The translations under genes and the position numbers were made by a program. Under the pieces are notes generated by a model, which saw nothing but the letters and a program-made list of their open reading frames with translations, had not been told where the DNA came from and did not search any database. Source: Pseudomonadota bacterium (GTDB lineage: Bacteria > Desulfobacterota > Desulfobacteria > Desulfobacterales > Desulfobacteraceae). From it: 9,283 nt of DNA. Position 1 is the first letter of the stretch. Each line of letters opens with the position of its first letter. This document shows, piece by piece, positions 1-7,134 of the stretch. The stretch is from positions 1 through 9,283 of the forward strand of contig JAHJDU010000517.1 of assembly GCA_018812385.1 (NCBI GenBank), given 5' to 3'.

Positions 1-1
1 G

Positions 2-1657
2 GATAAGATTCTTAGTCTTGATAAAAAAGAAGAACTTTTTTTCAAGTGGCAGGATCAATTCAGAGATTATAAAAAAATTTGGGAAACCAAGGGGTTTGTC
101 TCCATGGCCATGACCCTTCTTCATTCTGATGAAGCGTTTCTAAAGGGAAACTTGAGCCTTGACGAAAGGGGTATGACCAATTTTTATCATTTGATAGAAT
201 TGATTTCACAAGCCTGTCTCAAACAGCAGCTATCTCCATATTATTTACTGAAATGGTATGCCCGGCAATTGTTCAAAGAGCTGAGGGACGAATTCGCAGA
301 TGAACTCAGGCTGGAAAGCGATAAAAAGGCTGTGGCCATTGTCACAATTCATAAAAGCAAAGGGCTTGAGTATCCAGTTGTTTATCTGCCATACCTCTGG
401 GAAGGGCCACGAAAATCCTCACAGGAAAACATTCTTTTCCATGATCCTGAAAAAAATTACCAATTGACCCTTGATCTGGGGTCAGAGGACCTGGAAAATT
501 CTCAAAACCATTTTGAAAAAGAAGACAAGGCAGAACAAAGAAGGCTGTTATATGTGGCTCTAACAAGGGCTTCTGCCATGTGCAGGATCATCTGGGGCGG
601 GTTTAAATCAGTTGAGACCTCGGCCCTTGGCACCCTGCTGCATTCCTGCGACTGCAAAGAGGATCAATTAATGATCTACGATCTGGAACAGCTTGGAACC
701 CGTGCAGATCAAAGCATTCTTTTGCAGCACTATTTTGATGAATTATCCAATGGGTTTATAGACAGATCTGATCCATTGAACCGGGTTTTGTCCGTTGAAA
801 AAATTACCCGTGATATCAAGGCCTCCTGGAAAATGTCAAGCTTTTCAGCTATTGCCCTTTCCCAGAACCAGGAAGCCTTACCGGAAAAGGAGAAGTCAGA
901 TGGGGATAGAGCCAGACCCATTGTAACCCTTGCCCAATTCCCCAAAGGTGCAGGATCAGGTGATTTGTTTCATTCTATTTTTGAAACACTTGATTTTACC
1001 ATGGGTTCAGAGGAAATCTTTAAACTGGTTCAATCAAAATTTGACATGTTTGGCTTTCTGGGCACAGAAATGATTCAAATGGCTGATAAATCTGTGAAAG
1101 AGGTGCTTGAAACAAAGCTTGTGGACGAAACATCAGGGTTTTGTCTGAAAGACATCCTTCCTGATAAAAGGTTTAACGAACTTGAGTTTGCTTTCCCGGT
1201 CCGGTCTTTTCAGATGTCATCTGTACAAAAGGCCTTTGAACAATCAGATGTGAAATTTAAAACATCAGGGTATATAAACAAACTTTCCCAATTGACTGCT
1301 CAATCCTTTAAAGGATTTATAAAAGGCTTTATTGATCTTGTGATACGACATGAAGACAAATGGTATATTGTTGATTATAAATCCAATTATCTTGGTGATA
1401 CCTATGATCAATATTCACAGACTGCCATGTTTGATGCCATGTCAGACCATCACTATTTCCTGCAATACCATATCTATCTTGTGGCCCTGCACAGGTATCT
1501 TGGCCTGCGATTAAAAGATTATGATTATGACACCCATGTTGGTGGCATTTTCTATCTGTTTATCCGGGGTATGCACCCTGATTTCGCCTCACAATATGGT
1601 GTGTTTTATGATCGCCCGGCAAAAGATGTAATCAATTATCTGTCAGATAATTTATAG
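2..1657 (+). CDS. recB: RecB, helicase-nuclease subunit of exonuclease V (C-terminal part, 5' end outside window)
   Basis: RecB is the 3'-5' helicase and sole nuclease of the RecBCD enzyme, which resects double-strand breaks for RecA-dependent repair. The frame is open from base 2, so the true start lies left of the window; 551 residues are visible, about half of the roughly 1180 of E. coli RecB. Superfamily 1 helicase motif V (IVTIHKSKGLEYPVVYLP, about residues 113-130) and motif VI (EQRRLLYVALTRA, about 178-190) are present. The nuclease domain follows: His324 in GDLFHSIFE, Asp445 in GFIDL, and Asp458-Tyr-Lys460 in VDYKSN. The Asp-to-Asp spacing of 13 equals that of E. coli D1067-D1080. The QYHIYLVALHRYL and GGIFYLFIRGM segments are typical RecB C-terminal signatures that AddA does not share in this form. 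The stop is TAG. recD is not downstream on this strand, where the orientation switches. The identification is secure and the nuclease site looks intact. Confidence 0.95.
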   Translation, partial: DKILSLDKKEELFFKWQDQFRDYKKIWETKGFVSMAMTLLHSDEAFLKGNLSLDERGMTNFYHLIELISQACLKQQLSPYYLLKWYARQLFKELRDEFADELRLESDKKAVAIVTIHKSKGLEYPVVYLPYLWEGPRKSSQENILFHDPEKNYQLTLDLGSEDLENSQNHFEKEDKAEQRRLLYVALTRASAMCRIIWGGFKSVETSALGTLLHSCDCKEDQLMIYDLEQLGTRADQSILLQHYFDELSNGFIDRSDPLNRVLSVEKITRDIKASWKMSSFSAIALSQNQEALPEKEKSDGDRARPIVTLAQFPKGAGSGDLFHSIFETLDFTMGSEEIFKLVQSKFDMFGFLGTEMIQMADKSVKEVLETKLVDETSGFCLKDILPDKRFNELEFAFPVRSFQMSSVQKAFEQSDVKFKTSGYINKLSQLTAQSFKGFIKGFIDLVIRHEDKWYIVDYKSNYLGDTYDQYSQTAMFDAMSDHHYFLQYHIYLVALHRYLGLRLKDYDYDTHVGGIFYLFIRGMHPDFASQYGVFYDRPAKDVINYLSDNL

Positions 1658-1716
1658 GATAAGTTTATAGGCAAGAGAGCCGCATCTTTTAATATTTCCC
1701 CGTAGAGGTTCAAGAA

Positions 1717-1744
1717 GTCTTCTATAAGAGAATGAAGACCTTTT
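1717..1744 (+). terminator. possible weak intrinsic terminator after recB
   Basis: An inverted repeat GTCTTC (1717-1722) and GAAGAC (1734-1739) with an 11-base loop is followed by CTTTTC. It lies 60 bases after the recB stop in the convergent spacer with the minus-strand operon. The stem is only 6 bp and the T-run is short, so it could be weak or incidental. Read on the minus strand the same stem is followed by a less T-rich tail, so use in both directions is doubtful. Nothing else was found in the 1658-1774 spacer. Confidence 0.3.
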
Positions 1745-1774
1745 CAAAAACATGTTGGCCGTGGATATAAAGTA

Positions 1775-2131
1775 TTAATCCGGTGTTACAATTCGTACGG
1801 AAATAGATTGACCATCGCCCCATGGCCACCAGGCTGCAACAATGTGATCGCTAGTTTCAGGGTCTGTTGTAAAAAGAAGCTGGCCCCGCCTTAGAGTTCC
1901 AAAAAGTTCGGTATTTGTCTTGATAATTGGGGGTGCTTTTTTAATGCTTTTTTTATCCCATTTCATTTTAAGATGTTTACTCAGTATAGAGACCACTTTG
2001 TCCTGAGATTCTATAGTGAATTCAGCTATGAGTGCTCCAAAACGGTTGTCCCATGTCCAGTTCAGTACGCCATCAAAATCCTTGACTATTTCAGTGCAGG
2101 CTTTTTCTATGATTGTTTTTTTATTGTCCAA
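1775..2131 (-). CDS. uncharacterised 118-residue protein, TTG start, last gene of the operon
   Basis: I do not recognise this family. The start is TTG at 2131, chosen because a perfect AGGAGG lies 5 bases upstream and no ATG occurs before residue 56. The product is 118 residues with no signal peptide, no membrane segment and no cysteine motif (one Cys, at residue 12). It appears soluble and probably cytosolic. An N-terminal helix-like part (residues 1-20) precedes alternating hydrophobic segments with clustered tryptophans (WTW at 25-27, WWPWGDG at 101-107) and a lysine-rich middle (about 53-71), a pattern that fits a small mixed alpha/beta domain. It begins 15 bases after the stop of the XRE-cupin regulator, so the two are almost certainly co-transcribed. 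A role next to the regulator or pathway is only guilt by association. The strong ribosome site and clean frame argue for a real gene. Confidence 0.75.
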   Translation of the reverse strand: MDNKKTIIEKACTEIVKDFDGVLNWTWDNRFGALIAEFTIESQDKVVSILSKHLKMKWDKKSIKKAPPIIKTNTELFGTLRRGQLLFTTDPETSDHIVAAWWPWGDGQSISVRIVTPD

Positions 2132-2136
2132 GATTG

Positions 2137-2142
2137 CCTCCT
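2137..2142 (-). promoter_or_regulatory. strong ribosome binding site that decides a TTG start
   Basis: The minus strand reads AGGAGG, then a 5-base spacer CAATC, then TTG. This near-ideal Shine-Dalgarno sequence lies inside the 15-base gap after the regulator's stop codon and supports TTG at 2131 as the start of the unknown 118-residue protein. Confidence 0.8.
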
Positions 2143-2146
2143 TTTT

Positions 2147-2719
2147 TTATTGCCTATTTCTCTTATAAAAATAAATCACCACTAAAAGCATGGCTTTTTT
2201 ATCACCAAGGCTTTTGCCTGAATGGGGGACACAGGAGTCAAAATAAACATTGTCTCCCTGTTCTAAAATATAGGTGTCTTCTCCATATAAAAATTCAAGA
2301 CGGCCTTCCATTACATATATAAATTCTTCGCCCTCATGGCAATACATTTTTATAATTTTATGGGGCGAATGGATAATAAAGGGCTCCATATTTTTGCCGG
2401 GTTTGTTTGCGGCAAGGATTTCATAGTCATAACCTGAAAGCTGGGAGGTTGCTTTAATGATTTTGCTCTCATTTTTTTTTTGAAAACTTATTCTGATGTC
2501 ATTTAACGGCTCAATATTTTTTTCAAAAATACTTGTCACCTCAAGCCCCAGGGCATCTGCAATTTTATTCAATGTGGAGTAGGGCGGAGCTTTTTGGGAT
2601 CGTTCGACCTTTGACAGGTATCCTTTTGTAAGACCTGTCAGGTCTGCCAGTTTTTCCAGGGTAAGATTATTTTGTTTTCGAAGTTTTTTAATATTCCTGC
2701 AGATTGTTTTCTCATCCAT
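2147..2719 (-). CDS. XRE-family transcriptional regulator with C-terminal cupin sensor domain
   Basis: This is a 190-residue two-domain regulator. Residues about 9-63 form a Cro/C1-type helix-turn-helix (helix-turn-helix core LTLEKLADLTGLTKGYLSKV, 19-38). Residues about 110-182 form a cupin_2 barrel; possible metal ligands are His128 and Glu132 in HEGEEFIYVMEG and His166 in CVPHSG. This is the layout of PuuR-like regulators, in which the cupin part binds a small effector and changes DNA binding. The ATG at 2719 is the only convincing start, but the site before it is weak (AAAGAAAAG; a better AGGAG sits too far upstream, at the dctM stop). It lies 29 bases after dctM and 15 bases before the unknown gene, so it is probably expressed with the transporter and may control the operon, including itself. 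The effector and the DNA target cannot be read from sequence; a 2-hydroxy or 2-keto acid is the obvious guess. Confidence 0.88.
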   Translation of the reverse strand: MDEKTICRNIKKLRKQNNLTLEKLADLTGLTKGYLSKVERSQKAPPYSTLNKIADALGLEVTSIFEKNIEPLNDIRISFQKKNESKIIKATSQLSGYDYEILAANKPGKNMEPFIIHSPHKIIKMYCHEGEEFIYVMEGRLEFLYGEDTYILEQGDNVYFDSCVPHSGKSLGDKKAMLLVVIYFYKRNRQ

Positions 2720-2748
2720 GGTTTTATTCTTTTCTTTAAATAAGTCTC

Positions 2749-4092
2749 CTAATTGCCATAAACAACTTTCGGAAGCCAGGTCACAAGGCTTGGCCAGATG
2801 GCAATTATGGTTAATCCGATAAGCTGTAGAAAGACAAAAGGAATAATACCTTTATACACATCAGTGGTTTTGATTTCCGGTGGGCAAACCCCTTTAAGAT
2901 AAAACAGAGAAGGGCCAAAGGGCGGGGTCATAAATGATGTTTGCAGGTTCACGGCAAACAGGATACCAAACCAGAGGGGATCATACCCGTAATCAACCAC
3001 AATGGGTGCTATGATGGGAATATGGATGTAGGTGATTTCAATAAAATCAAGAAAAAAACCAAGAATAAAGATAAAGATCATGACCATTGTAACCAGCTGC
3101 CATCCGCTCAGATTCATACTGTCAATAAATTCCCTGAGAAGATCATCGCCGCCAAGACCACGAAAAACCAGGGCAAAACAAGTGGCTCCCATGATGATGA
3201 TAAACACCATGCAGGTCATTTTAATGGTTCCTTTTGCAACTTCATGGAGTAATTTAAAAGATAATTTTCCATTCATAGCAGTCAGAATAACAGCACCCAC
3301 GGCACCCATGGCACCGGATTCTGTTGGTGTGGCAATGCCGGCAAAAATTGTTCCGAGTACAGCAAGAATTAAAAATAAAGGGGGGACAAGGGCTTTAAAA
3401 ATTTTTAATATAAAGGCATTGTCAAAAACAGCACCTTTTTCCTGGGCAGCCGGGACATGTTTTGTCCCAAAAAAGGTGGACGTCCAGATATACAGACAAT
3501 ATAGAATAACCAGAATCATACCCGGAATGACAGCACCAATAAACATATCACCTATGGGTACCTCCATCACAGGTCCCAGGAGCAGCAAAACAATACTGGG
3601 CGGGATTATCTGACCCAGTGTTCCCGAGGCAGCAACCGTGCCTGAAGCAAAGGATCTTGAATACTTATGCTTGAGCATGGTGGGCAAAGACATTAATCCC
3701 ATTGTCACAACTGTTGCCCCGACAATGCCTGTGGATGCGCCCAATAATGCCCCGACAATGATAACTGAAATGGCAAGCCCGCCCCTTACATTCTGGAAAA
3801 GCTCCTCCATGGTTTCCAGCAAAGCTTTTGCAAGCCCGGATCTTTCCAGCGCAAGGCCCATAAAGATAAACAATGGAACTGCCATTAGCATGGTATTGTT
3901 CATTATGCCCCACATGCGCAGGGGCAAAAGGTCAAAAAACCCGGGATGTAATCCGATAAGGCCAAAAAGGAAGGAAGTCCCCATCATGGTAAAGGTGACG
4001 GGGAATCCTCCCATTAAGGCAATGGTCAATACCAGAAAAAGCCAGGCAGCCAGGTAATCAGCAATCCAGAACGGTAAATAATCAATCAGCAT
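2749..4092 (-). CDS. dctM: TRAP transporter large permease subunit DctM
   Basis: DctM is the large inner-membrane subunit of a tripartite ATP-independent periplasmic transporter and carries out ion-coupled (usually sodium) translocation of an organic acid delivered by DctP. The product has 447 residues, normal for the family, and is hydrophobic throughout with about a dozen membrane segments. Family signatures include MAVPLFIFMGLALERSGLA near residues 70-88, the glycine/serine-rich GASTGIVGATVVTMG region and the following GTVAASGTLGQIIPPS segment; a similar second-half motif reads TPTESGAMGAVGA. The ATG at 4092 is preceded by GGAAG 5 bases upstream. It lies 55 bases after dctQ and 29 bases before the regulator gene. 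DctQ and DctM are separate proteins here, not fused. The long plus-strand open frames opposite this gene are low-complexity shadows. Confidence 0.95.
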   Translation of the reverse strand: MLIDYLPFWIADYLAAWLFLVLTIALMGGFPVTFTMMGTSFLFGLIGLHPGFFDLLPLRMWGIMNNTMLMAVPLFIFMGLALERSGLAKALLETMEELFQNVRGGLAISVIIVGALLGASTGIVGATVVTMGLMSLPTMLKHKYSRSFASGTVAASGTLGQIIPPSIVLLLLGPVMEVPIGDMFIGAVIPGMILVILYCLYIWTSTFFGTKHVPAAQEKGAVFDNAFILKIFKALVPPLFLILAVLGTIFAGIATPTESGAMGAVGAVILTAMNGKLSFKLLHEVAKGTIKMTCMVFIIIMGATCFALVFRGLGGDDLLREFIDSMNLSGWQLVTMVMIFIFILGFFLDFIEITYIHIPIIAPIVVDYGYDPLWFGILFAVNLQTSFMTPPFGPSLFYLKGVCPPEIKTTDVYKGIIPFVFLQLIGLTIIAIWPSLVTWLPKVVYGN

Positions 4093-4147
4093 TTGATCTT
4101 CCAGTCAAAGATACAGTCAGGGTTAACATGAGTTTTTAATACCTGCA

Positions 4148-4672
4148 TTATTCATTTTCCAGGGGTTTTCCCAAAAGAATAAAAGCGCTTCTTACACCAA
4201 GCAGAAGTCCTTGAATCAACATTAAAAAATAGCCCACCGGCAATGTTGCCTTTAATAAAAACCTTGCTGGAATGCCGCCGGGATCAATGGAAACTTCTCC
4301 GATTTTATATGCGACAATAACCCATGGAATGGACGTGGTCAGGACTACATAGCATGAAGGAATCAATAAAAATATGACACCGAACAAATTAATGAAAGCC
4401 TGTTTTTTTCTATCCATAATTGAATAAAAAATATCCACGCGGACATGTCCCTCATGCAGCAGTGTATAGCCTGCACCCATCAGAAAAATAAATGCAAACA
4501 CATGCCATTCCAGTTCAGCCATAAACACAAAGCTGGTATTAAAAACATAACGCAGAATCACATTTGAAAAGATGACCAGAATGAAGATAAAAACTGCAGA
4601 TGTAACAATAACACTGCCGATCCATTCATTGATTTTATCACACAAAAGAACTGCTTTTTTAACTGTTTCCAT
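4148..4672 (-). CDS. dctQ: TRAP transporter small permease subunit DctQ
   Basis: DctQ is the small membrane subunit that assembles with DctM in the inner membrane and is needed for TRAP transport. The product has 174 residues with four predicted membrane segments (about 18-38, 50-72, 94-114 and 138-160). Characteristic DctQ features are NVILRYVFN after the first segment, an acidic/aromatic AELEWH at the start of the second, and HVRVDIFY in the loop after it. The start ATG at 4672 lies 4 bases after the dctP stop codon, and there is no strong ribosome site beyond a GGAA within the end of dctP, so translation is probably coupled to dctP. The gene order dctP-dctQ-dctM is standard. Confidence 0.92.
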   Translation of the reverse strand: METVKKAVLLCDKINEWIGSVIVTSAVFIFILVIFSNVILRYVFNTSFVFMAELEWHVFAFIFLMGAGYTLLHEGHVRVDIFYSIMDRKKQAFINLFGVIFLLIPSCYVVLTTSIPWVIVAYKIGEVSIDPGGIPARFLLKATLPVGYFLMLIQGLLLGVRSAFILLGKPLENE

Positions 4673-4676
4673 AAAT

Positions 4677-5762
4677 TTAAGCCATTGTATTCCAGTAGAC
4701 TTTTTCAGACATTTTTCCCCAGACAGCTGTTTTTGCCTGGAAGGCCATATAATCTTGATGCACTTTTAAGGCAAACGGGTCTTTCTGGGCTTCTTCTTCA
4801 ATCACCTCTTTGGATATGATTTTTAATTTTTTCAGTATATCTTCAGGATAGACCTGTACATCCACATTGTGCTCCTTTACCAGCGTGTCCAGGGCTGCAC
4901 CGCTCTGGGCATCAAATGCAGCCAGGGTTCTGATATTAATATCAGCGGCTGCAATATCAAGGATGCGCTGAAAATGTTTTGGCAGATCATTGTATGCTTT
5001 CTTGTTAAAGAAGACATCCAGTGTGGGGCCTTGTTCATGCCATCCCGGAGTGTAGTAATATTTAGCGACCTTATAGAGCCCGAGCAATATATCATGAACC
5101 GGTCCTACAAATTCAGCTGCATCAACAACGCCTCTTTCCAGGGCCGGGAAGATTTCACCCGGTGGTACAAATACGGTTGTGACACCCACCTTGGAAAGAA
5201 CTTTTCCCGCAATACTGCCGATGCGCATTTTCAAGCCCTTAAAATCTTCCAGAGAATTGATTTTCTTCATGTACCAGCCACCCATCTGCATGCCTGAATT
5301 TCCAATAATCCTGGGCACAAGATCAAACCGGTCATACAATTCATTCATCAGGGTCTGGCCATTGCCCTCATAGAACCAGGAGTTGACTGACTGGGCATTC
5401 ATTCCAAAGGGGATAGAGCCAAACCAGTTAAACGCCGTTGATTTTCCGGCCCAGAAGTATGGAGATCCGGTCCCCATCTGGACCGTTCCCTTGGAGACTG
5501 CATCAAACGCACCAGGAGGGGGGACCAGTTCACCGCCGCCATAGAGTTTGATTTCAAACTGGCCATCTGTCATTTCTTTTACATTCTGACAAAACACCTT
5601 TACCATGTCGAACATGATCCTCACTTTTGGATTCCAGAATGAAGTGGCAGTCCATTGAATTTTCGGAGATGCAATAACTGCTGGTGCTCCGATGGTTAAT
5701 GCTGTAGCAGCGGCTGCTGCTGTTGTGATACCTGCTTTTTTTAAAAACGTCCTTCTTTCCAT
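4677..5762 (-). CDS. dctP: TRAP transporter solute-binding protein DctP, Tat-exported, TakP/lactate-binder-like
   Basis: This is a periplasmic receptor that captures the substrate and delivers it to DctQM. It has 361 residues. The N-terminus has a twin-arginine signal (ERRTFLKK, residues 2-9), an alanine-rich hydrophobic stretch to about 30, and probable cleavage after Ala31 (AVIA/S). The mature part resembles the TakP (2-keto acid binder of Rhodobacter sphaeroides) and Thermus calcium-lactate binder subfamily: MQMGGWYMKKINSLEDFKGL (158-177), then KMRIGSIAG, then PGEIFPALERGVVDAAEFVGP (about 201-221) and KYYYTPGWHE. As I recall the TakP structure, Gln159, Arg180 and Glu217 here correspond to the cation- and carboxylate-binding residues. 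The start ATG has a strong AGGAGG 4 bases upstream. A 2-hydroxy or 2-keto acid such as lactate or pyruvate is the likely ligand, inferred from the subfamily and from larA/glcD/glcF upstream; the family call is firm but the ligand is not. Confidence 0.93.
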   Translation of the reverse strand: MERRTFLKKAGITTAAAAATALTIGAPAVIASPKIQWTATSFWNPKVRIMFDMVKVFCQNVKEMTDGQFEIKLYGGGELVPPPGAFDAVSKGTVQMGTGSPYFWAGKSTAFNWFGSIPFGMNAQSVNSWFYEGNGQTLMNELYDRFDLVPRIIGNSGMQMGGWYMKKINSLEDFKGLKMRIGSIAGKVLSKVGVTTVFVPPGEIFPALERGVVDAAEFVGPVHDILLGLYKVAKYYYTPGWHEQGPTLDVFFNKKAYNDLPKHFQRILDIAAADINIRTLAAFDAQSGAALDTLVKEHNVDVQVYPEDILKKLKIISKEVIEEEAQKDPFALKVHQDYMAFQAKTAVWGKMSEKVYWNTMA

Positions 5763-5766
5763 GATT

Positions 5767-5772
5767 CCTCCT
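5767..5772 (-). promoter_or_regulatory. strong ribosome binding site of dctP
   Basis: The minus strand reads AAAGGAGG followed by AATC and the ATG of dctP. Its strength, compared with the poor sites before larA and dctQ, suggests that the abundant periplasmic binding protein is translated independently and at a higher level than its operon neighbours. Confidence 0.75.
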
Positions 5773-5787
5773 TTAAGATTATTATGA

Positions 5788-5817
5788 ATTAAATGGTACT
5801 TTTTTTATGGGGACCAA
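5788..5817 (-). promoter_or_regulatory. weak candidate internal promoter for dctPQM
   Basis: In the 106-base larA-dctP spacer the minus strand carries TTGGTC (5817-5812), an 18-base gap that includes a run of seven A, and TTTAAT (5793-5788). The -10 matches 5 of 6 bases of TATAAT, while the -35 matches only 3 of 6. The spacer is the only sizeable gap in the operon, so an internal promoter is plausible here, but the match alone is weak evidence. Confidence 0.2.
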
Positions 5818-5853
5818 TTTTAAATTTATCCCCGGTAATACCTCAATAATACC
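5809..5853 (-). repeat. short dyad and 11-base-period direct repeat in the larA-dctP spacer
   Basis: Two structures lie side by side. A dyad GGGGA/TCCCC has arms at about 5829-5833 and 5809-5813 around an AT-rich 15-base centre. Next to it a direct repeat GGTATTA occurs twice (minus strand, 5853-5847 and 5842-5836) with an 11-base period, close to one helical turn. No T-run follows the dyad on the minus strand, so it is not an intrinsic terminator. The arrangement could be an operator or an mRNA processing hairpin between the enzyme genes and the transporter genes. In AT-rich DNA it could also be chance. Confidence 0.3.
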
Positions 5854-5868
5854 TTTTGAAGCCTTTAA

Positions 5869-7134
5869 TTATGAAGCCTCTAAAACAGGCAGAATATTTT
5901 CAGCAAATGGTATAATATAACCTTTGCCTTTTAAGCATTCAATGTAATTCTCAATAGAGTCAGTATATTTAAATCCTAATATTTCAGTATGAGATTTTGA
6001 AAAATCTGAAATAAGTGTCACATTAAACCGCTTAAGGATATCCATCACCCTGAAGGCGACATATGAGGGCATGTTAAAATTTTGTGCCAGTTCTTTGCCA
6101 AGTTTCTGGGGATCATTCTTAAAGGTATTTAGAACAGATGAAAAGGTTTCATTCCCCACACCCTGTGAACATCCTGCAACAAAGAGAATGTTTCCGCCTT
6201 CTTTGACAATATTGACGGCATTGAAAAGGGCTTTGGTGGATTGATACAATTGCCCGTCTGTCCGGTGCCCCCCGGCCGAAATCAGGGCGAAATCTCCTTT
6301 TTGAGGAACATGGATGCAACAGGCCTGGTCAAGCTTTTTACAGCCGTCTATAAATGTTTTGTGCAATGGGCCCACATCGGCATGAAAAATATCACCCGTC
6401 CCATTTGCTGCAATGGCAACATAGGTGCAGGTTTTATTCTTTAAAAACAGGTCTGCTGCCTCATTCAGGTCTTCATTAATTGGATTTCCCAGGAGTTTTG
6501 CCTGCCTGACCATGGGGTGGGCTGATCCATCTTTTCTCATGGCAAGAGAGTGATTCTGCTGGATAGAGTCATACCCTGCAATGCCCGGCAATATATATTT
6601 TCTGCCTCCGCCGAACCCGGCTGTCATATGGTGTAGGATGCCGCCGAAGATGATTATATGGTCTGCTTCAACGGCTTCTTTTGTGATAAAGAGTTTTGTT
6701 TTTTTATGGGTTTCACCGATATGAACAAGGCGGTCTTGATTCTTATTAGCAGAATTTAGGATTTCAACTCTTTGAGAGCAAAAGAAACCGGCAAGGTTGG
6801 GAAATAGGTCCTTATCTATATCATCATGGGTTCCAAGGGCAATGATAATCTTAATATTATCCGTTGAAACGCCTAGGTCCATAAGTGTTTTTACAATTTG
6901 AGGGACAAAAATATCCCCCCTGGCCCACAGCCTTGTGTCATCCGGGATTATGACAACAATTTTTTTGTGAATAATTCCTTTTGGAGCGTGGGTTTTTATC
7001 CCCTTTGAAATGATGTGTTTGATTTGGTCATGGCTGGTTCCAGGAACATCTTTTCCAATAATGATGTCAATTACCTTATTATCAGGGATATCAATATCAA
7101 CCGAGGTCAGGCCTTTTTCCAATTTAATTTTCAT
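5869..7134 (-). CDS. larA: LarA-family nickel-pincer 2-hydroxyacid racemase/epimerase (probable lactate racemase)
   Basis: LarA-type enzymes interconvert stereoisomers of 2-hydroxy acids using a covalently lysine-bound nickel-pincer nucleotide. The product has 421 residues, the usual length. Residues matching those known in Lactiplantibacillus plantarum LarA are visible: Asp66 and Arg68 in PDDTR, His103 in ALGTHDD, His168/169 in ILHHMTAGFGGG, Lys179 in GGRKYILPGIAG (the cofactor-binding lysine), His195 in QQNHSL, and Tyr297-Gln298 with Lys301 in GQLYQSTK, with the same Tyr-Gln-x-x-Lys spacing as the reference. The site therefore looks complete. The ATG overlaps the glcF stop by 4 bases (ATGA) and has no good ribosome site, so translation is coupled to glcF. 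The cofactor genes larB, larC and larE are not in this window. The family includes racemases for substrates other than lactate, so lactate is inferred from the adjoining dehydrogenase and transporter. Confidence 0.88.
   Translation of the reverse strand: MKIKLEKGLTSVDIDIPDNKVIDIIIGKDVPGTSHDQIKHIISKGIKTHAPKGIIHKKIVVIIPDDTRLWARGDIFVPQIVKTLMDLGVSTDNIKIIIALGTHDDIDKDLFPNLAGFFCSQRVEILNSANKNQDRLVHIGETHKKTKLFITKEAVEADHIIIFGGILHHMTAGFGGGRKYILPGIAGYDSIQQNHSLAMRKDGSAHPMVRQAKLLGNPINEDLNEAADLFLKNKTCTYVAIAANGTGDIFHADVGPLHKTFIDGCKKLDQACCIHVPQKGDFALISAGGHRTDGQLYQSTKALFNAVNIVKEGGNILFVAGCSQGVGNETFSSVLNTFKNDPQKLGKELAQNFNMPSYVAFRVMDILKRFNVTLISDFSKSHTEILGFKYTDSIENYIECLKGKGYIIPFAENILPVLEAS

Noticed and set aside
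1973..2322. Plus-strand open frames of about 70 residues antisense to the unknown gene and regulator
   Set aside because: No ribosome site and no plausible protein character; the minus-strand genes explain the region.
3032..4057. Long plus-strand open frames opposite dctM (about 190 and 140 residues)
   Set aside because: Their predicted proteins are proline-, lysine- and threonine-rich with no family resemblance, and they lie fully antisense to a clear membrane protein gene.
4102..4119. CAGTCA repeated with a 12-base period in the dctQ-dctM spacer
   Set aside because: Only six bases repeated twice, next to the dctM ribosome site; too short to separate from chance.
5794..5833. GGGGA/TCCCC dyad with adjacent homopolymer as a rho-independent terminator after larA
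   Set aside because: On the minus strand the tract that follows is A-rich, not T-rich, so it does not have the form of an intrinsic terminator for larA.
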